Shown in pieces: positions 16,911 through 25,676 of a DNA stretch of 64,000 nt. A program made the translations under genes and the position numbers. How positions within the stretch are numbered: the stretch's first letter is position 1; the number at the start of each line of letters is the position of its first letter. The notes under the pieces were generated by a model, which was given only the letters and a program-made list of their open reading frames with translations, was not told the DNA's origin and searched no databases. Source of the stretch: Pedococcus sp031456495 (lineage in GTDB: Bacteria; Actinomycetota; Actinomycetes; Actinomycetales; Dermatophilaceae); NCBI RefSeq assembly GCF_031456495.1, contig NZ_JAVDUW010000002.1, positions 806,001 through 870,000 of the forward strand, read 5' to 3'.

Positions 16911-17392
16911 CGGGTACCCCAGTTGTAGTGCTGCTTGTTGAGTTTCAGGTAGACGAACGTCTCGGTGGACTGGACCCCGGGAAGGGTCCGCACCCGCTTG
17001 GTGAGCAGCTCCAGGAGCTGGTCGTCGTCCTCGCAGACGACCTCCGCCAGCAGGTCGAAGCTGCCGGCGGTGGTGACGACGTAGTCGACCTCGGGCATCC
17101 GGGTCAGGGCGTCACCCACCCCGGTGAGGTCGCCGTCGACGCGGATGCCGATCATCGCCTGGCGGCGGAAGCCCACCTGGAGGGGATCGGTCACCGCGAC
17201 GATCTGCATGACGCCGGAGTCGAGGAGACGCTGCACGCGCTGGCGCACCGCCGCCTCGGACAGCCCGACGGCCTTGGCGATGGTCGCGTACGGCTGCCGC
17301 CCGTCCTCCTGGAGGTGCTCGATGATCGCCTTCGCGACGTCATCGAGGCGCGCCTCGTGGGAGTGGTTGGGGGAGCGGGTCACGCCCGACAT
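16907..17392 (-). CDS. Lrp/AsnC-family transcriptional regulator
   Basis: In this 161-residue protein the N-terminal helix-turn-helix (DDVAKAIIEHLQEDGRQPYATIAKAVGLSEAAVRQRVQRLLDSGV) precedes the RAM/AsnC ligand-binding domain (VDGDLTGVGDALTRMPEVDYVVTTAGSFDLLAEV). Such proteins form octamers and sense amino acids or related metabolites. It is first in the minus-strand arm of the polyamine locus and divergent from the dehydrogenase-transporter arm, so local control of both arms is likely. Two dyads upstream (17405-17427 and 17465-17503) are candidate binding sites. Confidence 0.93.
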   Translation of the reverse strand: MSGVTRSPNHSHEARLDDVAKAIIEHLQEDGRQPYATIAKAVGLSEAAVRQRVQRLLDSGVMQIVAVTDPLQVGFRRQAMIGIRVDGDLTGVGDALTRMPEVDYVVTTAGSFDLLAEVVCEDDDQLLELLTKRVRTLPGVQSTETFVYLKLNKQHYNWGTR

Positions 17393-17404
17393 AGTTGCGT
17401 CTCA

Positions 17405-17427
17405 AGGGGACGGTCCGCAAGTCCCCT
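17405..17427. promoter_or_regulatory. Dyad AGGGGAC-9-GTCCCCT before the Lrp gene
   Basis: A perfect 7-bp inverted repeat (17405-17411 and 17421-17427) begins 13 bp upstream of the Lrp start codon. Position and symmetry suit an autoregulatory operator or an mRNA hairpin. Confidence 0.5.
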
Positions 17428-17464
17428 GACAACGGATTCCGTCGTCGAATTGTTAAATCCGTGT

Positions 17465-17503
17465 TGATTTCAGCGATCCGGTCGTCCGAACCTATTGAAA
17501 TCA
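17465..17503. promoter_or_regulatory. AT-rich dyad TGATTTCA-23-TGAAATCA in divergent polyamine promoter region
   Basis: Perfect 8-bp half-sites at 17465-17472 and 17496-17503 are 31 bp apart start to start, about three helical turns, on one DNA face. They lie in the only markedly AT-rich stretch nearby (about 17434-17510), between the Lrp gene and the aminobutyraldehyde dehydrogenase. This is a good candidate for Lrp binding over the promoter of the plus-strand arm. Exact -35/-10 boxes could not be assigned. Confidence 0.55.
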
Positions 17504-17563
17504 CGCGTGATGTGGCTACAGTTCCAGACACCGGAATCCGCACCCAACCCTCGGGAGTGCTCT

Positions 17564-19012
17564 GTGACCTCGACGCCCCGCGTCCTGCGCAACTTCATCA
17601 ACGGCGAGTACGTCGACGCCGAGTCGGACGCGACGACGGACATCGTCAACCCCGCGACGGCACAGGTCGTCGCCACCGCCCCGGTGTCGTCCCAGGCGGA
17701 CGTCGACCGGGCGTATGCCGCCGCCGACGCCGCCTTCGCCGAGTGGGGCCAGACGACGCCGAGCGAGCGCCAGAAGGCACTGCTCGGATTCGCGGACGCC
17801 ATCGAGCGTCGCGCAGACGAGTTCGTCCGCCTCGAGGGCGAGAACACCGGCAAGCCGCACGCGCTGACCGCCAGCGAGGAGGTCCCGCCGATGGTGGACC
17901 AGCTGCGGTTCTTCGCCGGGGCCGCCCGTGTGCTCGAGGGCAAGTCGGCCGGTGAGTACATGAAGGGCCACACCTCGTGGATCCGCCGGGAGCCCATCGG
18001 CGTCGTCGGCCAGGTGACCCCGTGGAACTACCCGATGATGATGGCGGTCTGGAAGATCGGGCCCGCGCTCGCCGCGGGCAACACCATCGTCCTCAAGCCC
18101 TCGGACACCACCCCCGAGACCACCCTGCTCATGGCAGAGATCGCCTCGGAGTTCCTGCCGGCGGGGACGTTCAACGTCGTCACCGGTGACGCCTCCACGG
18201 GCCGTGCGGTGGTGTCGCACCGGACGCCGGCCCTCGTGGCCATCACCGGCTCGGTGCGTGCCGGCATGCAGGTCGCCGAGGCCGCCTCGCACGACGTCAA
18301 GCGCGTCCACCTCGAGCTCGGCGGGAAGGCGCCGGTCGTGGTCTTCGACGACGCCGACATCGAGGCGGCGGTCGAGGGCATCGCGGGAGCCGGCTACTTC
18401 AACGCCGGCCAGGACTGCACGGCGGCGACCCGCGTGCTGGCCGCCCCCCGGATCCACGACGACTTCGTGGCCGCCCTGGCCGAGTTCGCCAGCACCTCCA
18501 CCAAGGTCGGCATGCCCGACGACGAGGACGCCGCCCTCGGGCCGGTCAACAACGCCAACCAGCTGCAGCGGGTGCAGGGCTTCCTCGACCGGCTGCCCGA
18601 CCACGCCACCGTCTCGGCCGGCGGCCACCGGGTCGCCTCCCTCGGCGACGGCTTCTTCCTCGAGCCCACGGTGCTGTCGGGCCTGAAGCAGGACGACGAG
18701 GCGATCCAGAACGAGATCTTCGGGCCGGTCATCACCGTCCAGCAGTTCACCGACGAGGACGAGGCCGTGCGCTGGGCCAACGGCGTCGACTACGGCCTGG
18801 CCTCCAGCGTCTGGACCCGCGACTTCGGGCGCGCGATGCGCATGTCCAAGCGCCTGGACTTCGGCGCGGTGTGGATCAACACCCACATCCCGATCGTGGC
18901 CGAGATGCCGCACGGCGGCTTCAAGCGCAGCGGCTACGGCAAGGACCTGTCCATGTACGGCTTCGAGGACTACACGCGCCTCAAGCACGTCATGGCCAAC
19001 ATCGAGAGCTGA
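17564..19012 (+). CDS. Gamma-aminobutyraldehyde dehydrogenase
   Basis: This 482-residue aldehyde dehydrogenase oxidises 4-aminobutyraldehyde to GABA with NAD+. GQVTPWNYPMMMAVWKIGPAL, ELGGKAPVVVFDDADI and the catalytic cysteine in NAGQDCTAATR are typical of the aminobutyraldehyde dehydrogenase (PatD/Prr) group. GTG at 17564 is chosen over the upstream ATG because GGGAG lies 6 nt before it and the family N-terminus (RNFINGEYV) follows. It leads the plus-strand polyamine arm. The 102-bp gap before PotD contains only a small hairpin (CGGACG...CGTCCG, 19044-19058). Confidence 0.93.
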   Translation: MTSTPRVLRNFINGEYVDAESDATTDIVNPATAQVVATAPVSSQADVDRAYAAADAAFAEWGQTTPSERQKALLGFADAIERRADEFVRLEGENTGKPHALTASEEVPPMVDQLRFFAGAARVLEGKSAGEYMKGHTSWIRREPIGVVGQVTPWNYPMMMAVWKIGPALAAGNTIVLKPSDTTPETTLLMAEIASEFLPAGTFNVVTGDASTGRAVVSHRTPALVAITGSVRAGMQVAEAASHDVKRVHLELGGKAPVVVFDDADIEAAVEGIAGAGYFNAGQDCTAATRVLAAPRIHDDFVAALAEFASTSTKVGMPDDEDAALGPVNNANQLQRVQGFLDRLPDHATVSAGGHRVASLGDGFFLEPTVLSGLKQDDEAIQNEIFGPVITVQQFTDEDEAVRWANGVDYGLASSVWTRDFGRAMRMSKRLDFGAVWINTHIPIVAEMPHGGFKRSGYGKDLSMYGFEDYTRLKHVMANIES

Positions 19013-19114
19013 CCGCAACCACGGCCCCCGGCCCACCCCGCCCCGGACGCACCGTCCGACCCGTCCCCCCCACCCGGCCGGTTCACCCAGGCCGGTAGAC
19101 CCTCGGAGGTCCCG

Positions 19115-20338
19115 ATGACCGAACTCGACAACCTGGCCCTGCGGGCCGCCCTCGCCCGCGGGATGGTCACCCGGCGCACGGCCATGGCCGGCGGTGCCGG
19201 TGCGATCGCGCTGGCGCTGGCCGCCTGTGGCAGCAAGGGCAAGAACCCGACGGCCTCCGGCTCCGGCTCGGCCGCGCCGACAGCCAAGGCGGCGCAGGAC
19301 ATGTCTGCGACCGAGAAGCTCGTCAACTGGTCGAACTGGCCCGAGTACATCGACGTCGACGACAAGACGCAGGCCCGGCCGAGCCTCGTGGCGTTCACCA
19401 AGCAGACCGGGATCAAGGTCAACTACACCGAGGACTACAACGACAACGACGAGTTCTACGCCAAGGTCCGGCCGCTCCTCGCCGACGGCAAGGACACCGG
19501 CCGCGACGTCTGGTGCAGCACGGACTGGATGGTGGCCCGCCTCATCCGCCAGGGCTACGTCCAGAAGCTCGACCTCGCCAACATCCCGAACCACAAGAAC
19601 GTCGATCCCTCGCTCCTGGACGTCGAGTTCGACAAGGGTCGTCTGTACTCCCTGCCCTGGCAGAGCGGGTTCGCCGGCATCGCCTACAACCCGGCGGCGA
19701 CCGGCGGCAAGAAGGTCGAGTCGGTCGACCAGCTCCTCACGGACCCGGCGCTCAAGGGCAAGGTCACCCTGCTCACCGAGATGCGCGACACCGTCGGCCT
19801 CGTGCTCCTCGCGATGGGCAAGAAGCTCGAGAGCTTCACCGACGCCGACTTCAACGCCGCGATGGACGAGCTGAAGAAGGCCAAGGACGCCGGCCAGATC
19901 AAGGGATTCACCGGCAACGAGTACACCAAGCCGCTGGCGTCGGGCGACACGGCCGCGTGCATCGCCTGGACCGGCGACGTCGTCCAGCTCCAGGCGGACA
20001 ACCCCAAGCTCGGCTACGTGCTGCCCAAGACCGGGTGCACCCTCTGGTCGGACAACTTCGTGATCCCGGCGATGGCCAAGCACAAGAAGAACGCCGAGAT
20101 GCTCATCAACTACTACTACGACCCCGCCGTCATGGCGAAGGTCGTGGACTACGTCAACTACATCTCGCCGGTCCAGGGCACCAAGGCGGTGCTGCAGAAG
20201 GAGGACCCGAGCGTGGCCGACAACCCGCTCATCATCCCCGACGCCGCGACGCTCGCCAACGCCCACGTGTTCCGGGGGCTCACGGCCGCGGAGGAGACCA
20301 AGTACAGCGCGGCCTTCGCCGAGCTCACGGCGGGCTGA
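19115..20338 (+). CDS. potD: Polyamine ABC transporter substrate-binding lipoprotein
   Basis: In this 407-residue protein the N-terminus carries a twin-arginine-like TRRTAMAGGAGAIALALAACG with the lipobox LAAC, so it is exported and lipid-anchored outside the membrane. The mature protein has the PotD/PotF layout: LVNWSNWPEYIDVD at the start, then TDWMVARLIRQGYVQKLD and IAWTGDVVQLQADNP near the ligand cleft. It should bind putrescine or spermidine. GGAGG sits 5 nt before the ATG. PotA, PotB and PotC follow directly. Confidence 0.93.
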   Translation: MTELDNLALRAALARGMVTRRTAMAGGAGAIALALAACGSKGKNPTASGSGSAAPTAKAAQDMSATEKLVNWSNWPEYIDVDDKTQARPSLVAFTKQTGIKVNYTEDYNDNDEFYAKVRPLLADGKDTGRDVWCSTDWMVARLIRQGYVQKLDLANIPNHKNVDPSLLDVEFDKGRLYSLPWQSGFAGIAYNPAATGGKKVESVDQLLTDPALKGKVTLLTEMRDTVGLVLLAMGKKLESFTDADFNAAMDELKKAKDAGQIKGFTGNEYTKPLASGDTAACIAWTGDVVQLQADNPKLGYVLPKTGCTLWSDNFVIPAMAKHKKNAEMLINYYYDPAVMAKVVDYVNYISPVQGTKAVLQKEDPSVADNPLIIPDAATLANAHVFRGLTAAEETKYSAAFAELTAG

Positions 20339-20341
20339 GCC

Positions 20342-21496
20342 GTGGTCGAGACGCTCCGGAGCCCCGACTCCGCCCGGCCGCGGTCGGTGCCGCGGGACAG
20401 CGTCGAGGACCTGCGCCTCGTCGGCGTGAGCAAGGTGTTCGACACGTTCACGGCGGTGCAGCCGATGGACCTGACCGTCCCGGCGGGCAGCTTCTTCGCC
20501 CTGCTCGGCCCCTCCGGCTGCGGCAAGACGACGACCCTGCGCATGGTCGCGGGTCTGGAGGACCCGACGACCGGGAAGATCCTCATCGGTGACCGGGACA
20601 TCACCGACCTCAGGGCCTACAAGCGCAACGTCAACACGGTCTTCCAGTCCTACGCGCTCTTCCCCCACATGACCGTGGCGGAGAACGTGGCCTTCGGCCT
20701 CAAGCGCCGCGGTGACAAGGACGCCAGGCGCAAGTCGCAGGAGGCGCTCGAGCTGGTGCAGCTGCAGGCGGTGGCCGGCAAGAAGCCCGCCCAGCTCTCC
20801 GGCGGCATGCAGCAGCGCGTCGCCCTGGCCCGCGCCATCGTCAACCGCCCGGACGTCCTGCTGCTCGACGAGCCGCTCGGCGCCCTCGACCTCAAGCTCC
20901 GCCGGCAGATGCAGATCGAGCTCAAGCGGATCCAGCAGGAGGTCGGCCTGACCTTCATCCACGTGACCCACGACCAGGAGGAGGCCATGACCATGGCGGA
21001 CTCCATCGCGGTCATGAACCAGGGCGTCGTCGAGCAGCTCGCGGACCCCGCGACGCTGTACGAGAACCCGGCCTCCACCTTCGTCGCGAACTTCCTCGGG
21101 CAGTCCAACCTGCTCCGGGCGCAGATCGAGGGCGAGGCCGGCGACGGCCTTCTCCGCGCGCGCACCCACGACCAGGAGCTGGTCGTCCGGGCGGACCGCG
21201 TGCCGGACGGCATACGCGACGTCTGGGTCGGGGTGCGCCCCGAGAAGCTGCGTCTCGGCGACCGCGGTCGCAACACCCTGCGCGGCATGGTGACCGACGC
21301 GTCCTTCACCGGGGTGTCGACGCAGTACCTGGTGCGTATGCCGTGGGACTTCGAGCTCATGGTCGTGCAGCAGAACGACGGGTCGGCGCGGGCGCACGTC
21401 GGCGAGACGGTGACCGTGTCCTGGGACCCGGGGCACGAGTTCGTCCTCGACCAGCGGCAGTCCGACACCGCCGGCGCGGACATCGACGATGAGTAG
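20342..21496 (+). CDS. potA: Polyamine ABC transporter ATP-binding protein
   Basis: This 384-residue protein has Walker A GPSGCGKTT, signature LSGGMQQRV, Walker B LLLDEPLGALD and H-loop HVTHDQEEAMTMAD. A C-terminal TOBE domain (about 300-375) is typical of PotA/FbpC-type importers. GTG at 20342 starts 3 nt after the PotD stop codon, and the 3' end overlaps PotB by 8 nt. It powers uptake through PotB and PotC. Confidence 0.95.
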   Translation: MVETLRSPDSARPRSVPRDSVEDLRLVGVSKVFDTFTAVQPMDLTVPAGSFFALLGPSGCGKTTTLRMVAGLEDPTTGKILIGDRDITDLRAYKRNVNTVFQSYALFPHMTVAENVAFGLKRRGDKDARRKSQEALELVQLQAVAGKKPAQLSGGMQQRVALARAIVNRPDVLLLDEPLGALDLKLRRQMQIELKRIQQEVGLTFIHVTHDQEEAMTMADSIAVMNQGVVEQLADPATLYENPASTFVANFLGQSNLLRAQIEGEAGDGLLRARTHDQELVVRADRVPDGIRDVWVGVRPEKLRLGDRGRNTLRGMVTDASFTGVSTQYLVRMPWDFELMVVQQNDGSARAHVGETVTVSWDPGHEFVLDQRQSDTAGADIDDE

Positions 21497-22400
21497 CGCG
21501 GCCCTGCCGTCGGCGGGCCCGCCCCCGGCCCGCCGGGCGCGCCTCAACTGGGTGCCCTACGCGCTGCTGCTGCCCGGGCTGCTGTGGCTGTTCGTCTTCT
21601 TCGTCGTGCCCATGATCACGCTGGCGTCGCAGTCGCTCCAGGAGGGCGACGTCGACAACGGCTACACCTTCACGGGCAACGTCGCGATCTACGGGCAGGC
21701 GCTGCAGGACTACTGGCCCCAGCTGCTCCGGTCGATCGGCTACTCCGCGACGGCGACCGTGCTGGCCCTGCTGCTCGGCTACCCGCTGGCCTACTTCATC
21801 GCCAGCCGCCGCAGCGCGTGGAAGAACATCCTGCTGGTCCTGGTGATCGCACCGTTCTTCACCAGCTTCCTCATCCGCACGCTGGCCTGGCAGACGATCC
21901 TCGCGGACGACTACCTGCCGGCCCGGATCGCGCGGGCCATCCACTTCACCGACCTGCTGCAGCTGCTCAACCTGTCGGAGAACTCCTCGCTGCTGTCGAG
22001 CAAGTTCGCGGTGATCTGCGGCCTGACGTACAACTTCCTGCCGTTCATGATCCTGCCGCTGTTCACCTCGCTCGACCGGCTCGACGGCCGTCTGCTCGAG
22101 GCGGCGAGGGACCTGTACGCCACGCCGCGCGAGACCTTCCGGTACGTCACCTGGCCGCTGTCGCTTCCCGGCGTGGTGGCGGGCACCCTGCTCACCTTCA
22201 TCCCGGCGGCGGGCGACTACATCAACTCCAAGCTGCTCGGGAACACCCAGACGGTGATGATCGGCCAGGTCATCGACGCGCAGTTCCTGCGGGTGCTCAA
22301 CTACCCGCTGGCGGCGGCGTTGTCGTTCGTCCTGCTCGTCCTCATCCTGACGCTCGTGACCGCGTACGTGCGGCGGGCCGGAACCGAGGAGCTCGTCTGA
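21489..22400 (+). CDS. potB: Polyamine ABC transporter permease
   Basis: This 303-residue inner-membrane protein has six predicted helices. The cytoplasmic EAA loop is LEAARDLYATPRETFRYVTWPLSLPG, which contacts PotA. The N-terminal NWVPYALLLPGLLWLFVFFVVPM is typical of PotB. Translation is coupled to potA (8-nt overlap) and to potC (TGATG overlap). Confidence 0.94.
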   Translation: MSSAALPSAGPPPARRARLNWVPYALLLPGLLWLFVFFVVPMITLASQSLQEGDVDNGYTFTGNVAIYGQALQDYWPQLLRSIGYSATATVLALLLGYPLAYFIASRRSAWKNILLVLVIAPFFTSFLIRTLAWQTILADDYLPARIARAIHFTDLLQLLNLSENSSLLSSKFAVICGLTYNFLPFMILPLFTSLDRLDGRLLEAARDLYATPRETFRYVTWPLSLPGVVAGTLLTFIPAAGDYINSKLLGNTQTVMIGQVIDAQFLRVLNYPLAAALSFVLLVLILTLVTAYVRRAGTEELV

Positions 22401-23191
22401 TGGCCTGGCTCCGACGCAACCTGCTGACCTTCGCGGCGATGGTCACGCTGTTCATCCTGCTGCTGCCCAACGTGGTCGTCGCGCTGTTCTCGTTCAACAA
22501 GCCGAACGGGCGCTACAACTACCAGTGGGTGCGGTTCTCCACCGATGCCTGGGCGAACCCGTGTGGCACGCCGGGGATCTGCGACTCGCTCGGGCTCAGC
22601 CTGCGCATCGGGATCACCGCGTCGGTCGTGGCGACGATCCTCGGCACGATGGTCGCGTTCGCGCTCGGCCGGTTCCGCTTCCGCGGCCGGGCGACGACGA
22701 ACCTGCTCATCTTCATGCCGATGGCCACCCCCGAGGTGGTCATGGGCTCGAGCCTGCTGACCCTGTTCGTGATGATGGGGCTGTCGACCGGTGCGCTGGC
22801 CATCCTCATCGCGCACATCATGTTCTGCGTCAGCTTCGTCGTCGTGGCGGTCAAGGCCAGGGTCGCCTCGCTCGACCCCCGGCTGGAGGAGGCGGCGGCC
22901 GACCTCGGCGCGACCCCGGTGGCGACCTTCATGAAGGTGACGCTGCCGCTGGTCGCCCCCGGCATCGCGGCCGGCGCCCTGCTGGCGTTCTCGCTCAGCT
23001 TCGACGACTACATCATCACCAACTTCAACGCGAGCCCGAGCTCGGTGACCTTCCCGATGTACGTCTGGGGTGCGGCACAGCGCGGCACGCCGGTGCAGAT
23101 CAACGTCGTCGGCACGGTCATGTTCGTGCTGTCGGTCGGGATCGTCCTGACCGCGCAGATGATCTCCCGCCGCAGGGCCAGGAAGGCATAG
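22400..23191 (+). CDS. potC: Polyamine ABC transporter permease
   Basis: This 263-residue membrane protein has six helices, the EAA loop LEEAAADLGATPVATFMKVTLPLVAPG, and the PotC-like FSLSFDDYIITNFN. It pairs with PotB. The ATG overlaps the potB stop by one base. It is followed after 6 bp by the saccharopine-dehydrogenase-like gene, so all form one operon. Confidence 0.94.
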   Translation: MAWLRRNLLTFAAMVTLFILLLPNVVVALFSFNKPNGRYNYQWVRFSTDAWANPCGTPGICDSLGLSLRIGITASVVATILGTMVAFALGRFRFRGRATTNLLIFMPMATPEVVMGSSLLTLFVMMGLSTGALAILIAHIMFCVSFVVVAVKARVASLDPRLEEAAADLGATPVATFMKVTLPLVAPGIAAGALLAFSLSFDDYIITNFNASPSSVTFPMYVWGAAQRGTPVQINVVGTVMFVLSVGIVLTAQMISRRRARKA

Positions 23192-23197
23192 GAACCC

Positions 23198-24475
23198 GTG
23201 CGCATCCTCATGATCGGCGCCGGTGGCGTCGGTGACGCCGCCGCGCGCATCGCGGTCGAGCGCGACTTCTTCGAGCTCCTCGTGGTCGCCGACTACGACC
23301 TGTCGCGGGCGCAGCGCACCGTGGCCGAGGCGTCGGCACGCCGGGCCGGTGAGAACCGCCTCGTGGCAGCCCGGGTGGACGCGTCCGACGACGGTGCCGT
23401 CGCGGCCCTGGCGCGGGAGCACGGTGCGACGCACGTGTTCAACGCCGTCGACCCGCGGTTCGTCATGCCGATCTTCCGGGGCGCGCTGGCAGCCGGTGCC
23501 GACTACCTCGACATGGCCATGAGCCTGTCGCAGCGGCACCCGCAGGAGCCGTATGCCAAGGCGCACGTGAAGCTGGGTGACGAGCAGCTCGCGACGGCGG
23601 GGGAGTGGGAGTCCGCCGGGCAGCTGGCACTGCTCGGCATGGGGGTCGAGCCCGGCCTGTCCGACGTGTTCGCCCGCTACGCCTCCGACCACCTGTTCTC
23701 GCGGATCGAGGAGCTCGGGACGCGCGACGGCGCCAACCTCGCCGTCTACGACGAGGACGGCAACGAGACCTTCGCACCGGGCTTCTCGATGTGGACCATC
23801 ATCGAGGAGTGCCTCAACCCGCCGGTCGTCTGGGAGCGGGCGCGGGCCGAGGCCGCCGGTGGTGACCTCGAGGCAGGGTTCTTCACCCTCCCCGCGTTCA
23901 GCGAGCCGGAGGTCTTCGACTTCCCCGAAGGCATCGGCCCCGTGGAGTGCGTCCACGTGGAGCACGAGGAGGTGCTCCTCATGCCGCGCTGGCTCGACGC
24001 CGAGCGTGTGACGTTCAAGTACGGCCTCGGCGAGGAGCTCATCACCATCCTGCGGACCCTGCACACCCTCGGCCTGGACCGCACCGACCCGGTCCGGGTC
24101 AAGGGCGTCGATGTCTCGCCGCGGGACGTCGTCGCGGCTGTGCTGCCCGACCCCGCGACCATCGGGCCGCGAATGAGGGGCAGGACCTGCGCGGGGGTGC
24201 TCGTGACCGGCACCGGCAAGGACGGGCAGCCCCGGCGCACGTACCTCTACCACGTGTCCGACAACGAGGAGACGATGCGCGAGTACGGCGCCCAGTGCGT
24301 CGTGTGGCAGACCGCCGTCAACCCCGTCGTGGCCCTCGAGCTGCTCGCGACCGGCGTGTGGTCGGGCACCGGCGTCAAGGGCCCCGAGGCGTTCGACGCG
24401 CAGCCCTTCCTCGACCTGCTCGCGCGACCCAAGCCCGAGGGCTACGGGTCGCCCTGGGGCATGGAGGACCGCTGA
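23198..24475 (+). CDS. Saccharopine-dehydrogenase-family oxidoreductase (possibly carboxyspermidine-type)
   Basis: In this 425-residue protein the N-terminal Rossmann motif is MRILMIGAGGVGDAAARIA, followed by ATHVFNAVDPRFVMPIF and GADYLDMAMSL. Later motifs (LGMGVEPGLSDVFARY) match the saccharopine dehydrogenase superfamily, which also contains carboxy(nor)spermidine dehydrogenases. Placement between PotC and an agmatinase-like gene suggests a polyamine-related imine reduction or its reverse. The exact substrate cannot be decided from sequence; lysine metabolism is the alternative. Confidence 0.75.
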   Translation: MRILMIGAGGVGDAAARIAVERDFFELLVVADYDLSRAQRTVAEASARRAGENRLVAARVDASDDGAVAALAREHGATHVFNAVDPRFVMPIFRGALAAGADYLDMAMSLSQRHPQEPYAKAHVKLGDEQLATAGEWESAGQLALLGMGVEPGLSDVFARYASDHLFSRIEELGTRDGANLAVYDEDGNETFAPGFSMWTIIEECLNPPVVWERARAEAAGGDLEAGFFTLPAFSEPEVFDFPEGIGPVECVHVEHEEVLLMPRWLDAERVTFKYGLGEELITILRTLHTLGLDRTDPVRVKGVDVSPRDVVAAVLPDPATIGPRMRGRTCAGVLVTGTGKDGQPRRTYLYHVSDNEETMREYGAQCVVWQTAVNPVVALELLATGVWSGTGVKGPEAFDAQPFLDLLARPKPEGYGSPWGMEDR

Positions 24476-24479
24476 CCGT

Positions 24480-24529
24480 GCCTGCCCCCCACGGCACACC
24501 CGCGGTGCGGGCGGCCGCCCGGGGCAGGC
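24480..24529 (+). terminator. Possible hairpin after the saccharopine-dehydrogenase-like gene
   Basis: GCCTGCCCC (24480-24488) pairs perfectly with GGGGCAGGC (24521-24529), with a GC-rich core that can fold further (CGGGCGGCCGCCCG). A second GGGGCAGGC lies at 24536-24544. It could terminate or attenuate the upstream operon just before a separate promoter. Confidence 0.4.
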
Positions 24530-24544
24530 GCCGCGGGGCAGGCA

Positions 24545-24550
24545 TAGGGT
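24545..24550 (+). promoter_or_regulatory. -10 element TAGGGT, leaderless start of the agmatinase-like gene
   Basis: TAGGGT ends 7 nt before the ATG at 24558, suggesting an internal promoter of the polyamine locus. Confidence 0.5.
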
Positions 24551-24557
24551 CGTCACC

Positions 24558-25676
24558 ATGACGCGCTACGGGCAGCAGTACGGCCCCGACTTCACCTTCC
24601 TGGGCGTGGACCGCTGCGACCTCGACGACGAGAGCACGTATGCCGGCGCCGACGTCGTCGTCCTCGGTGCACCGTTCGACGGCGGCACCTCCCACCGGCC
24701 CGGGACCCGGTTCGGCCCCCAGGCCATCCGGATGACCGACTACCTTCCGCACGACGGCTCGCGGCCCTCGCTGGCCCTGCGCACCGACGGCCTCGTCGAC
24801 CTCAGGGTCGTCGACGCCGGGGACGTGGAGATGTACTCCGGCGACATCGAGGTCGCGCTGCCGGCGCTCGAGGCGGCCGTCGAGAAGGTGGCCCGCGCCG
24901 GCGCGATCCCGGTCGTCCTCGGTGGCGACCACTCGATCGCCTACCCGGACGCCAAGGGCGTCGCGAACGTCCTGGGCCACGGGCGCGTGTCGATGATCCA
25001 CTTCGACGCCCATGCCGACACCGGTGACATCGAGTTCGGGTCGCTCTGGGGCCACGGGCAGCCGATGCGCCGCCTGATCGAGTCCGGCGCGCTGCGCGGC
25101 GACCGCTTCCTGCAGGTCGGCCTGCGCGGCTACTGGCCGCCGCCGGAGACGCTCGACTGGATGGCCGGCCAGAGGATGCGCTCGTTCGAGATGACCGAGA
25201 TCGTCCACCGCGGGCTGCAGGAGTGCCTCAGCGAGGCGTTCACGATCGCCACCGATGAGTGCGAGGGCGTCTTCCTGTCCGTGGACATCGACGTGTGCGA
25301 CCCCGGGCACGCGCCCGGCACGGGCACCCCGGAGCCCGGAGGTCTGAGCGCCCGCGAGCTGCTCGACTCGGTGCGCCGGATCTGCCTCGAGCTGCCCGTC
25401 GTCGGGATGGACGTCGTCGAGGTCAGCCCGCCCTACGACCACGCCGACATCACCGCGGCCCTGGCCAACCGGGTCGTCCTCGAGGCGCTGTCGGCGATCG
25501 CCCGCCGGCGCCAGGACGAGCGCGACGGCACCCGCTGGGACCCCTCGCTCCCGCTGCTCTCGGGCCGCAACGCGGCCATCCCGCAGGGCCACATCCCGCA
25601 CCACCACACCCACGAGACCCACGACACCGCGACGCCCGGCACCACCGGGCACGACACCGACGGAGGCACGCGCTGA
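24558..25676 (+). CDS. speB: Agmatinase / ureohydrolase-family protein
   Basis: This arginase-fold manganese enzyme carries VVLGGDHSI, MIHFDAHADTGD and LSVDIDVCDPGHAPGTGTPEPGG, which together supply the two-metal ligands. In context it should hydrolyse agmatine to putrescine and urea; a guanidinobutyrase role is the alternative. At 372 residues it exceeds the usual 300-320 because of a histidine-rich C-terminal tail (HIPHHHTHETHDT, then Gly/Thr/Asp/His), possibly a metal-buffering segment. Its stop overlaps the next ATG. Confidence 0.88.
   Translation: MTRYGQQYGPDFTFLGVDRCDLDDESTYAGADVVVLGAPFDGGTSHRPGTRFGPQAIRMTDYLPHDGSRPSLALRTDGLVDLRVVDAGDVEMYSGDIEVALPALEAAVEKVARAGAIPVVLGGDHSIAYPDAKGVANVLGHGRVSMIHFDAHADTGDIEFGSLWGHGQPMRRLIESGALRGDRFLQVGLRGYWPPPETLDWMAGQRMRSFEMTEIVHRGLQECLSEAFTIATDECEGVFLSVDIDVCDPGHAPGTGTPEPGGLSARELLDSVRRICLELPVVGMDVVEVSPPYDHADITAALANRVVLEALSAIARRRQDERDGTRWDPSLPLLSGRNAAIPQGHIPHHHTHETHDTATPGTTGHDTDGGTR

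Noticed and set aside
17516..21547. Very long minus-strand open frame (1343 codons) across the aldehyde dehydrogenase and PotD/A genes
   Set aside because: It is antisense to clearly recognisable genes, its translation is low-complexity Arg/Asp/Gly/Val, and it arises from G/C bias at third codon positions. Other long antisense frames (e.g. plus 3420-6137, minus 8190-10022) were dropped for the same reason.
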